From Bilophila sp964369665 (GTDB lineage Bacteria; Desulfobacterota; Desulfovibrionia; Desulfovibrionales; Desulfovibrionaceae), in NCBI GenBank assembly GCA_964369665.1, contig CAYJFS010000001.1:1-64000 (forward strand): a stretch of DNA of 64,000 nt. The letters are read 5' to 3'. Shown piece after piece: positions 9,074 through 17,276 of the stretch (within the stretch, counting starts at the first letter, position 1; each line of letters starts with the position of its first letter). A program made the position numbers and the translations under genes. The notes below the pieces were generated by a model. The model was not told the origin of the DNA, made no database searches, and saw only the letters and a list, made by a program, of their open reading frames with translations.

Positions 9074-10192
9074 ATGAATATAGTACTCCTTAGTAATCAT
9101 TGGTATTTTTCACCACGTCAAGCAGGATTTCATCATTTAGCTCATGCTTTCCATTCACAGGGACACCATGTTGTATTTGTAACAGTTGGTCTTTCATGGA
9201 TTTCATATCTTCGCCGTGACTATCGTACACGCTATAAGGGGTTGTGGAACTCTCGAAATAAGTTACAGCAAGTAAAAGAAAATTTTTTGAGTTATGTACA
9301 CTTTACACCACTACATCCACATACACTTTTGATTTCTATGTTAGATACTTTTTTTTCAAAGTATATGAATAAATACGATTCTTATCCTTTTGGTGATTTG
9401 GAAAAGTATATACAAAAAAGTGATGTTATCATTTATGAGAGTAGTGTAGCTTTATTTTTATTTCGTCGTTGCAGTGAATTGGCACAAGATGCTCGTCATA
9501 TTTATCGTGTATCTGATGACATTGCTATTTTACGTTCAACACCAGAATGTATGATAAAATTAGAAAAAGAAATAGCTCCTGCTTTTGATCTTATTTCAGT
9601 ACCTTGTTCTTACTTACAAAAAAAATTTTTGGGTTTATCTAATGTAGGTTTACATCTTCATGGACTGAATACAGAAGTTTTTAAAAACATAGATAAAAAC
9701 CCTTATACACAGGGTACAAAAAACGTTGTTTTTGTGGGTAGTTCACATTTTGATGCAGAAAGTATCTATTTAATGGCATTACAAAATAGACAGATATTTT
9801 TTCATATTATAGGGAATGTCCATGCTCCATTTTTTTTATCTAAGTTATTTAATGTATGTACCTATGGTGAGCTGCCTTTTATCAAGACAGTTCCCTATAT
9901 TTATTTTGCCGATGTAGGGTTACAGACAATAAAATTTTCTCCACAGATTTTTTCAATGACGGATTCTCTTAAGGTTATACAGTATCGATACTGTGGTTTA
10001 CCTATTGTGAGCCCTGAATTTTTAGATTTGCAACATGAGGGAGTCTTTTTTTATAAGCCTGGAGATAGAGCTTCATGTTCAAAAGCTTTACAAAAAGCAC
10101 TACTTAGTGGGAAAAATTTTGGACGCTCTGTTGGAGTACACACATGGAGTGAAGTTTCTATTGATATTTTGAATTCTGCAGGGATCTATTAA
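9074..10192 (+). CDS. glycosyltransferase-like protein, GT-B fold
   Basis: A 372-residue protein beginning MNIVLLSNHWYFSPRQAG. The N-terminal half has a HHLAHAFHSQGHHVVFVT segment typical of GT-B glycosyltransferases, and the C-terminal half has NVVFVGSSHFDAES and a sugar-nucleotide-binding region around SLKVIQYRYCGLPIVSPEF. The N-terminal pattern is loosely reminiscent of GumK-type glucuronosyltransferases, but I would not assign it to them. About 290 bases separate it from the dehydrogenase, so it may have its own promoter. It is the last gene of the glycan island before the initiator tRNA. Substrates are unknown. Confidence 0.68.
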   Translation: MNIVLLSNHWYFSPRQAGFHHLAHAFHSQGHHVVFVTVGLSWISYLRRDYRTRYKGLWNSRNKLQQVKENFLSYVHFTPLHPHTLLISMLDTFFSKYMNKYDSYPFGDLEKYIQKSDVIIYESSVALFLFRRCSELAQDARHIYRVSDDIAILRSTPECMIKLEKEIAPAFDLISVPCSYLQKKFLGLSNVGLHLHGLNTEVFKNIDKNPYTQGTKNVVFVGSSHFDAESIYLMALQNRQIFFHIIGNVHAPFFLSKLFNVCTYGELPFIKTVPYIYFADVGLQTIKFSPQIFSMTDSLKVIQYRYCGLPIVSPEFLDLQHEGVFFYKPGDRASCSKALQKALLSGKNFGRSVGVHTWSEVSIDILNSAGIY

Positions 10193-10336
10193 ATATCAGG
10201 TATAAAATTAAAAATAGTTATTGCATAAAAAGAGAAAATTGAGAGTATATACTATAGAAATTTATTTTAGCTATAGATAAATAAGTGTATCCCTTTAATG
10301 AAAAAGGTATTCTATATTTACCATGGTATTATAGTT

Positions 10337-10413
<77 letters not shown>

Positions 10414-10538
10414 TCGTCATTAATCGTTATGAATTATAGTGAAATATTTTAAGTGTCAATGGGTTTTTTCACTATTTATGGATTATTGAAAGATGTAGAT
10501 ACTTTTTAAGAATATTCTTCTTGGTTAGATAACTACTG

Positions 10539-10739
10539 CTATTTTTTACAGTCACAATTTTTCATTTCTTCTGGATCTGTTTTACAGCAAGTAGTTATAG
10601 GACCATATGTAATTTCACCAGTTCCAGTATTTATATTTGCTTGTATTTTTTCTCCCTCTGGAGTTTGAACAACAGTAGTTTTTGTGGCAGCATAGTCTGG
10701 TATAATATTTTTATTTTTGCAGCATGTAGATGATGACAT
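10539..10739 (-). CDS. small cysteine-rich hypothetical protein
   Basis: A 66-residue protein with a good ribosome-binding site (AGGAGATAAT just before the ATG), so I consider it real. It has six cysteines in three clusters: TCCK at residues 5-8, TTCCK near residue 50, and NCDCKK at the C-terminus. The middle is a threonine-rich stretch containing KIQANINTGTGEITYGP. There is no signal peptide or membrane segment. The paired cysteines suggest metal binding or a redox role, which is inference. It stands alone, with the tRNA about 125 bases downstream and 750 bases of non-coding DNA upstream. I do not recognise the family. Confidence 0.62.
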   Translation of the reverse strand: MSSSTCCKNKNIIPDYAATKTTVVQTPEGEKIQANINTGTGEITYGPITTCCKTDPEEMKNCDCKK

Positions 10740-11485
10740 AATTATCTCCTAGTTTATTAATTATATCTAAATATAGATTTTTGGCAATGAATATATTTTT
10801 ATATAATAAAAAATTAAGTTTTCAGTTTTAAGTACATAACTTATAAATATTTAAATATGAAAATATTTTTTTTGTTCAACTTTAATTTTGTATTATATTC
10901 ATAATATTATTTTAAAGGATATACTTATTAAGTCCAATAAGTTTTAGTACTGTATTTTGCTATAACAACTAAATAGTTACTATTCATATTGTTTAAAAAT
11001 ACCAGAACTATATTGATTTAAAGCTATTCTAATCCATTAGAGATGATAGAATCATAAAAGAGAAAACATAAGAGATAATTAATCTTTGTTATAGAAAAAT
11101 TATTTTATAAGAAGACTATAATTCATTACTGGTAGATAAAGAAGATTAAAGTTCATTTTTCTAACTAAAAATAAGATTCAGTGTTCTATGCTATAGCAAA
11201 GAATGCATTTTATAAGTCTGTTATTGTTAGTAGGCATTTATTTACAGATTTGAGCAACACAATGTAGTAGTAAAAATATGAACAAAGCATATGCTGAACA
11301 TATTTAGTCATCAGCAATAGGGTTTAGATTTAATAATTAGAACAAAACCCTAAATTATTGTTAGACATAAAAACTATGTAAGCCATTTTGATTGAGCTAA
11401 ATTAAAAAAGTGGCTTAAATTTTCTGATGTAGTAGAAATAACAAAGAGAAAAAATATTTTAACAATAAGTATATATAGCTATTAA
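10740..11485. other. gene-poor AT-rich spacer of about 750 bases
   Basis: No plausible gene is visible between the small Cys-rich gene and the end of secF. Two imperfect inverted repeats stand out: AGGGTTT facing AAACCCT at about 11319-11353, and AAGCCA facing TGGCTT at about 11379-11416 with T/A-rich extensions. Either could belong to a terminator or a small transcript, but neither has a convincing T-tract on a strand where a gene ends. Otherwise I see nothing. Confidence 0.5.
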
Positions 11486-12586
11486 TTATACTACACCATG
11501 TTCATTAATTGTTTTATAGCTATTATCATTTTTAGGTGGAGTATATTGTTGTATATCACCAAAGGCAAGGAGAATTGGGCTAGCAACAAATATAGAAGAC
11601 AATGTGCCTATAACAATGCCTATAAACATCGTTAGTGCAAAATCATGTATTACATTACCACCTAATAGAAGTAAGCTTAATACAGTTACAAGTGTAGTAG
11701 TAGATGTCATAATTGTACGGCCTAACGTTTGGTTAATACTAGTATTAATAATTTCTGTAAGGGATTGATGGCAAGTATTATTTTGTAGATTTTCACGTAT
11801 TCTATCATACACAATAATTGTGTCATTGAGTGAGTATCCAATAAGTGTAAGAAGTGCAGCTATTATATTAAGATCAAATTCTTTATTCATAATAGTTAGT
11901 AAACCAATTGTTATAAATATATCATATAGAAGGCTAATAATAGCACCAAGTGCAAAATTTAATTTAAATTTCCAGCTAAGGAGTATTGTTACAAAAAGGG
12001 CTATAATAACCCTAGAGACTATACTCATGCCTAAGATACCCATTAAATACATAGTACTACCTAAAACAATAGCCATAGTGGCAGAAATCATCCAACGATA
12101 TTCAAACCTTCCAGAAATATAGACTGTAATAAGAAGTATGGCATAATAGAGTGCTTCAAGAGCAGAATTGCGTAAGTCTGATCCAACTTTAGGTCCAACC
12201 ATTTCTAGTTTTTGGATTGTTATAACATTATTAGTATGTGATTTATGTAATGCTTGTGTTATTTGTGTTTTTATTTTTTCAGCAGATTCTTCTAATAAAG
12301 AAAATCGGATAAGATATGTTTTTTTATCTTCACCAAATTGTTGAATTGTAAGACCAGGAAGATCAAGGACTGATAGCGAATTTTTTATAGTAGTATCTTC
12401 TATTGGTTGCTCAAAATATACTTGAACAAGTGTTCCTCCAGAAAAGTCAACACCTAAAGAGATCCCACCATTAATAGCCATAAAAATAAGGCTAAGTGCA
12501 ATAATAATACAAGAGATAATGTATGTAAAATAACGTTTCCCAACAAAGTTAATATGTGTTTGTTTCTGAAATAATTCGATTGTCAT
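11486..12586 (-). CDS. secF: protein translocase subunit SecF
   Basis: SecF forms a complex with SecD and YajC that uses the proton motive force to assist SecYEG export. I chose the ATG at 12586 (MTIELFQKQTHINFVG), six codons inside the longest frame, because AGGAA sits the right distance upstream; this gives 366 residues. The N-terminal membrane segment at about residues 20-40 is followed by the family motif VDFSGGTLVQV. The periplasmic domain ends with EMVGPKVGSDLR, and five further helices carry GYSLNDTIIVYDRIREN. Length and motifs are normal. The start lies 13 bases after the secD stop codon begins, so the two genes are tightly linked. Confidence 0.96.
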   Translation of the reverse strand: MTIELFQKQTHINFVGKRYFTYIISCIIIALSLIFMAINGGISLGVDFSGGTLVQVYFEQPIEDTTIKNSLSVLDLPGLTIQQFGEDKKTYLIRFSLLEESAEKIKTQITQALHKSHTNNVITIQKLEMVGPKVGSDLRNSALEALYYAILLITVYISGRFEYRWMISATMAIVLGSTMYLMGILGMSIVSRVIIALFVTILLSWKFKLNFALGAIISLLYDIFITIGLLTIMNKEFDLNIIAALLTLIGYSLNDTIIVYDRIRENLQNNTCHQSLTEIINTSINQTLGRTIMTSTTTLVTVLSLLLLGGNVIHDFALTMFIGIVIGTLSSIFVASPILLAFGDIQQYTPPKNDNSYKTINEHGVV

Positions 12587-12596
12587 AATAATATTC

Positions 12597-14180
12597 CTAA
12601 ACACTTAAGGTAGTTTTTGTATCTTTACGTAACCATATGGTAAAAACTGTCTGTGAAACAAAGACTGCTGTAAACATAGAGGCAATAATTCCTAAAGTAA
12701 GTGTTACTGCAAAACCTCGGATAGGCCCTGTTCCAAATTGATAAAGGATAGCTGCAGCAATAATCGTTGTAATATTTGAGTCCATTATTGAGATGCTTGC
12801 ACGTTCAAAGCCTGCCATGACAGCTTTAAGTGGACGGAGCCCTTTACGTAGTTCTTCCCGAATACGTTCAAAGATAAGTACATTTGCATCTACAGACATA
12901 CCTATAGTAAGGACAATACCAGCAATTCCAGGTAGTGTAAGTGTTGCACCAAAAGCTGCCAAACCACCTAGTAATATTATAACAGTAAAGAAGAGCATGA
13001 TATCTGCAAGTAGACCTGAAATTCCATAGTAAAGAGGCATAATAATAAGGACAGCTAAGCCACCAACTATGGCTGCTATTATACCTTTTTCAATAGATTC
13101 TTCTCCAAGAGATGGGCCAACAGCCCTTTCTTCAAGAATTGTAACAGGGGCAGGTAGTGATCCTGCTCGAAGGACAATAGCAAGGTCCTGTGCTTCTGAG
13201 AGACTAAAGTTTCCAGAAATACTGGCATGTCCACCAGAAATACGTTCTTGTATTACTGGTGCACTATATACTTTTTCATCTAGAACTATAGCCATACGTT
13301 TTTTTATATGTTCTTCTGTAATTCTTTCGAACATAGCTGAACCACGTGCATTAAATGTAATAGAAACAGATGCATTTCCATTATTATCAAAATTAGGATG
13401 TGCATTAGAGATATCTTGTCCAGTCATAACAGGATCTTTATTGAGAGGTATAAGAATTTCTCTGGTGGTACCATCAGGTTGATGAATGATTTGTGTAAAT
13501 AAACGTACACCTGGTGAGAGAGGTTTATCTTTTTGTAGGTCATCTCTTACAATATGAAAAGTAAGCTGAGCTGTTTGTCCAATAAGTTGTATTGCACGTG
13601 TTGACTCAGTGAGTCCAGGTAGTTGAATCTGTATTCTAAAGTTACTTTGTTTACGAATATCAGGTTCTAATACACCAAATTGGTCAATACGATTACGTAT
13701 AGTACGTATGGCTTGATCAAGAGCCATTTCTTCAATAGTTTCTTTGTATTTTGGTGTAAAAGTTGCAAAAAATGTATATCCATTTGTATCAGAAGTTAAA
13801 GGTTCTGAAGTAAGAAGTTGAGGATAATTATTTTTAAGAATTTCTTGTAATTTATTTTTATTTTTTGTGTGAGGTAATATAAAAGTAAGTTTTTCGTCTG
13901 GAGTAAGTTGTACACGCAGAAGCATGATTCCATTTTTAATACAGGTATCTTTAAGTTCTTGGCCAGTATGGATAAGGGCATTAGAAACAGCTTTATTTAT
14001 TTCTACACCAAGAGAAAGGTGTATACCCCCTTTAAGGTCAAGGCCAAGGTTGATTTTTGAATCAGGTAAAAATTGTTGCATTGCTGAATTTTCAATAGTA
14101 GGCATACTTGGAAGAATATATAGTACACTTATAAAGAGGACAAAAAGCGAAAGAATAATTCGCCAACAAAGTAGTTTCAT
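12597..14180 (-). CDS. secD: protein translocase subunit SecD
   Basis: A 527-residue SecD of normal length. It has one N-terminal membrane helix (residues 7-24), the signature NLGLDLKGGIHLSLGV at about residues 43-58, a large periplasmic domain with AIRTIRNRIDQFGV and PGLTESTRAIQLIGQTA, and five C-terminal helices with GMSVDANVLIFERIREEL, which contains the conserved transmembrane Asp. With SecF it drives late steps of protein translocation. An AAAGG ribosome-binding site precedes the ATG. It follows yajC after 118 bases and runs straight into secF, giving the order yajC-secD-secF found in many proteobacteria. Confidence 0.97.
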   Translation of the reverse strand: MKLLCWRIILSLFVLFISVLYILPSMPTIENSAMQQFLPDSKINLGLDLKGGIHLSLGVEINKAVSNALIHTGQELKDTCIKNGIMLLRVQLTPDEKLTFILPHTKNKNKLQEILKNNYPQLLTSEPLTSDTNGYTFFATFTPKYKETIEEMALDQAIRTIRNRIDQFGVLEPDIRKQSNFRIQIQLPGLTESTRAIQLIGQTAQLTFHIVRDDLQKDKPLSPGVRLFTQIIHQPDGTTREILIPLNKDPVMTGQDISNAHPNFDNNGNASVSITFNARGSAMFERITEEHIKKRMAIVLDEKVYSAPVIQERISGGHASISGNFSLSEAQDLAIVLRAGSLPAPVTILEERAVGPSLGEESIEKGIIAAIVGGLAVLIIMPLYYGISGLLADIMLFFTVIILLGGLAAFGATLTLPGIAGIVLTIGMSVDANVLIFERIREELRKGLRPLKAVMAGFERASISIMDSNITTIIAAAILYQFGTGPIRGFAVTLTLGIIASMFTAVFVSQTVFTIWLRKDTKTTLSV

Positions 14181-14298
14181 GAGATACCTTTAGTTGGTCT
14201 GTTATTTTAATTTTTATAAATGGTTTTTATACAATTAAGTATATAGTAGGATAAAAAAAACATAATTTAGATTAAAAAGATAATTTTTCTAAAAAAGT

Positions 14299-14631
14299 TT
14301 ATTTTTTATTGTTAGTTTTACTGTCTACTAATCCAACAACATATGCTCGGTTTATTTTTACATTTGTACTTCCAAGATCAAGTGTAATTGTATCTCCATC
14401 AATTTCAGTAATAGTTCCAATAAGTCCTCCAGTATTAAGGATAACATCTCCTTTTTTTAGTGCTTCAAGCATAGACTTATGTTGTTTTGTACGTTTTTGT
14501 TGTGGTCGTATAAGTAGGAAATAAAAAATAGCTAGCATTGCAATAAGTGGAATAAATTGCATGAAAATATCGTTTGGTGAGCTTGTTTGTGCTTCTGTTG
14601 AACCTATAGCATGTGCAATAGAAATAAGCAT
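14299..14631 (-). CDS. yajC: preprotein translocase subunit YajC
   Basis: A 110-residue protein with one membrane helix at about residues 25-43, followed immediately by the YajC signature LLIRPQQKR. A small cytoplasmic domain contains LKKGDVILNTGGLIGTI and the conserved VKINRAYV near the C-terminus. Its role is accessory to SecDF. The start is supported by an AGGAG site 6 bases upstream of the ATG. It is the first gene of the yajC-secD-secF unit, whose promoter must lie in the roughly 450-base upstream spacer. Confidence 0.95.
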   Translation of the reverse strand: MLISIAHAIGSTEAQTSSPNDIFMQFIPLIAMLAIFYFLLIRPQQKRTKQHKSMLEALKKGDVILNTGGLIGTITEIDGDTITLDLGSTNVKINRAYVVGLVDSKTNNKK

Positions 14632-15079
14632 AAGATCTCCTCTGTAATTCTGTAGGAAAAAGTAAAGAAATTTTTATATATATCATATTGTCATAGTAGT
14701 AAATATATATTCAGAGATTTCTATTATGATAGTGTATTTCTGATAAAAATATAATTAACAATGTATAGTATTTATGATTTTATTTATAAGTAATATTACA
14801 TTCTTTGAGTAAAAATAGTAAAAATAGTAAGAATTTTTATTTGTATTTAGATATCATGAATCAAAGAGCTTATTTTATAAATTTTGTATAAAATTTATTG
14901 AAAAGTACTACTTTGTTCATGATTACTTTTTTATAAAAAGTCATATGTGTATTACTAAAATATTCATCTGAGGATATTTTTTATTCATGATCTCTCTTGA
15001 CAGTTTAATGGTTTCACAATATTGCCAAATAGAGCTTTAAAGTTTTTATAAAATAAAAGGTTATTTTGAGGGATATCAG
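14632..15079. other. divergent intergenic region, yajC / 89-residue gene
   Basis: This spacer of about 450 bases between divergent genes must hold the promoters of yajC-secDF (-) and of the 89-residue gene (+). It is very AT-rich, with a short tandem repeat of AAAAATAGT at about 14812-14829. No riboswitch or strong inverted repeat is apparent. Confidence 0.4.
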
Positions 15080-15349
15080 ATGGAAGCCAAGTCTGGCATA
15101 ATAAAGATAATAGGGGATATAACACCTTATTCTGGAACAGAGGAAAGTAGAGTAAGTATTCTTGATGGAGAAAAGGAATATAGGGTTGTTCCACGTGGGG
15201 CAGGTGTTGATCTTGTAGATCATATTAGTGCAACTGTTGAGGTAGAAGGGATCATTAAAGAGGATATTGAAGGGGAAAGTAGTATACAAGTACGTTCATA
15301 TCGATTGTTAGATGCGTTTGATAATAGTTGGTATGAAGATGATGGTTAA
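15080..15349 (+). CDS. small conserved-looking hypothetical protein
   Basis: An 89-residue protein with a GAGGGAT ribosome-binding site ahead of the ATG and a strong terminator just after its stop, both of which support a real gene. The composition is acidic (about 22 Asp+Glu) with no signal peptide, membrane segment or cysteine. The sequence reads as one beta-rich domain, for example IKIIGDITPYSGT followed by EYRVVPRGAGVDLVDH and ATVEVEGIIKEDIEG, and could be a small OB-like fold. I do not recognise a named family. It is convergent with trpB and not in an obvious operon. Confidence 0.7.
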   Translation: MEAKSGIIKIIGDITPYSGTEESRVSILDGEKEYRVVPRGAGVDLVDHISATVEVEGIIKEDIEGESSIQVRSYRLLDAFDNSWYEDDG

Positions 15350-15394
15350 GAATATTTATTGATCTATTTTTACATATTGGTTTATCTTTTGAAG

Positions 15395-15424
15395 AAAGGG
15401 CTCTAATTTTTGAGCCCTTTTAAA
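15395..15424 (+). terminator. Rho-independent terminator after the 89-residue gene
   Basis: A perfect 9-bp stem AAAGGGCTC / GAGCCCTTT (15395-15403 with 15412-15420) with an 8-base loop, followed by a T. The AAAG flank gives a U-rich end on the opposite strand too, so it may also stop transcripts from trpB (-), which ends 99 bases away. Confidence 0.85.
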
Positions 15425-15522
15425 TAGATTTTTTATGTTTTTTATAGGTGTATAAGTTCAATACAGATATAAAATTAATATAAACATTGGATTACCAATG
15501 TATAGTGTATTTTTTATACTTG

Positions 15523-16807
15523 TTATTGATTAAGCATTTTAACAACATGATCAAGATCTTTGTCTCCACGTCCAGAGAGGCATACAAGTAATGTAGTGTC
15601 TTTTGTGAGTGTTGGTGCTATATGTAGTGCATATGCTAGTGCATGTGATGATTCTAGAGCTGGGATAATGCCTTCAGAGTATGAAAGCATAAGTAAAGCA
15701 TCTATGGCTTCTTTGTCGGAAATAGTAACATATTCTGCACGTCCTATGTCTTTAAGCATACAGTGTTCTGGACCAACACCTGGATAATCAAGCCCAGCAG
15801 AAATGGAGTAGACTGGTGCAGCATTGCCCTTTTCATCTTGTAGCAGGTATGATTTAAATCCATGTAGTATGCCTTTTGTTCCAAGACAAAGTGTTGCAGC
15901 ATGCATACCAAGTTTTAGATCTGTGCCTCCTGGTTCTACACCTACAAGATGTACACTTTCATCATTTAAAAATCCAGAAAACAGACCTATGGCATTAGAG
16001 CCTCCACCTATGCAGGCAATAGAATAGTTAGGCAACCCACCAAGTTTGTTCAAGACATTGTTTTCTAGCTTCTATTCCAATAATTGATTGAAAATGACGT
16101 ACCATTGAAGGGTAGGGATGAGGACCTACAGCTGATCCAAGGACATAAAACATACTTGGATTATGTATAAAGCATTCAAGAGCTTCGTCCACAGCTTCTT
16201 TCAGTGTGCGTTGCCCTTTCAGAACTGGTCGAACTTCTGCACCCATCATGCGCATGCGCATAACATTGAGTGATTGACGTTTTGTGTCCTCTTCCCCCAT
16301 ATATATTACACATTCCATTCCAAAGAGTGCTGCTGTAGCTGCTGTAGCCACTCCATGCTGGCCTGCACCTGTCTCAGCTACTAGAGTTTTTTTCCCCATG
16401 TGTTTGGCCAAAAGGACCTGTCCTAATGTGTTGTTAATTTTGTGTGCTCCAAGATGATTAAGATCTTCACGTTTAAGATAAATGTGTGCGCCACCAAGTT
16501 TTTTGCTTAAATTTTTGCAATAGAAGATTGGTGAAGGACGGCCACAATAGTTGGCATATAATTCATTCAATTCAGTATTGAATGGTTCATTATTACGAAA
16601 ATAGGTAAATGCTTTGCTGACTTTGTTTAAGCATATTTTTAGAGGTTCAGGTACATATTGCCCACCATATTCTCCATAATAACCAGTAAAAAATGCTTGC
16701 TCTGAGGCTGAGGCTGCTTGATGTGCAATTTGAGCCTTTTTATCCAAGGAATGTGTGTTGGTGGGGAATTTATTGCAGGAAGAGGTAATTGTATTTGAAA
16801 ATTTCAT
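15523..16807 (-). pseudogene. trpB: tryptophan synthase beta chain, interrupted by one frameshift
   Basis: TrpB joins indole and serine to make tryptophan using PLP. The 5' part (16807-16028) carries the PLP lysine Lys123 in HLGAHKINN and the catalytic glutamate Glu145 in VAETGAGQHG. The 3' part (in phase to 15523) carries the phosphate-binding GGGSNAIGLF and the C-terminal CLSGRGDKD. They are in different phases. After ARKQCLEQ the 5' frame runs into TWWVA-stop, while the other frame continues LGGLPNYSIACIGGG; joining them at the CAAAC near 16045 restores the family spacing exactly if one base is removed. A single extra base is therefore the simplest explanation. The start has an AAGGAA site. 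No trpA or other trp gene adjoins. It could be a young pseudogene, a recoded gene or a sequence error. Confidence 0.88.
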
Positions 16808-16848
16808 AAAAGTATTCCTTTTGTGTAATCCAGCCTTCAGTTTTAAAT

Positions 16849-16947
16849 AAAAAAAAACACAGCCAGATATCCAGCCGTGGTTTTGATAGTAATATTTTAA
16901 TATAATTTATTATTAATGCACTACAACACGGCTTCTTTAAAGAAGCC
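16849..16947 (-). promoter_or_regulatory. trp transcription attenuator (alternative hairpins 1:2, 2:3, 3:4)
   Basis: On the minus strand, four segments fit the classical attenuator. Segment 1 GGCTTCTTT (16947-16939) pairs perfectly with segment 2 AAAGAAGCC (16938-16930). The end of segment 2, AGCCGTG (16933-16927), pairs perfectly with segment 3 CACGGCT (16879-16873). Segment 3 also pairs with segment 4 CTGGCTGTG (16866-16858), with some G-U pairs, followed by nine T (16857-16849), which makes the terminator. The three Trp codons of the leader lie at 16954-16946, overlapping the start of segment 1. A ribosome stalled there would free segment 2 to pair with 3 and allow read-through. The trpB start codon lies about 40 bases beyond the T-tract. 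Pairings were read by eye. Confidence 0.88.
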
Positions 16948-16987
16948 ACCACCATATAGAATAAATGTTAGATTGTTGTATAGACAT
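16937..16987 (-). CDS. trpL: trp leader peptide with three consecutive Trp codons
   Basis: A 16-codon ORF, MSIQQSNIYSIWWWLL, ending in TAA. Three tandem TGG codons in a 16-residue peptide directly before overlapping alternative hairpins are the hallmark of a trp attenuator leader. No good Shine-Dalgarno sequence precedes the ATG (the upstream bases are CTTGTAAATTGTT), so translation initiation could be weak. A TTGACA hexamer lies at 17025-17020, but the matching -10 (TACTTG at 17002-16997) is poor. The leader is followed only by trpB. Confidence 0.85.
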   Translation of the reverse strand: MSIQQSNIYSIWWWLL

Positions 16988-17025
16988 AACAATTTACAAG
17001 TAAGAAAACTCTCTATTATTGTCAA

Positions 17026-17276
17026 TAGTGTTGAAGTATTTTTATGTTAGAAAATTTTATCAGTGCATTTTAGAAATAGTTTTAAAGTTTGTATAAACAA
17101 AAGTTTTAGCATACAAACATTTTAAACATACAGAAAGGTGTAGTATTTTTACATTTATAGATTAACTCAGTTATATGTAACAATGTAAATTTATTTTAGA
17201 ATAATATTTTTATATATTTTTTATCTATATGCATAATAAGATTTATATAGGATACTTCTTTAGTATTTGGTTATAG
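17026..17276. other. spacer between trp leader and the AsmA-like gene
   Basis: About 250 AT-rich bases separate the TTGACA element of the trp leader from the end of the upstream - strand gene. I see no gene and no convincing terminator. Confidence 0.4.

Noticed and set aside
13069..13482. 137-codon + strand frame inside secD
   Set aside because: Antisense shadow of a strongly conserved gene.
16034..16056. Programmed ribosomal frameshifting in trpB
   Set aside because: The site CAAAC has no slippery heptamer, and I saw no stimulatory hairpin or internal Shine-Dalgarno; mutation or sequence error is simpler, though not excluded.
16770..16955. Minus-strand 61-codon frame over the trp leader
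   Set aside because: It overlaps the attenuator in another register and has no ribosome-binding site; the WWW leader and hairpins explain the region.
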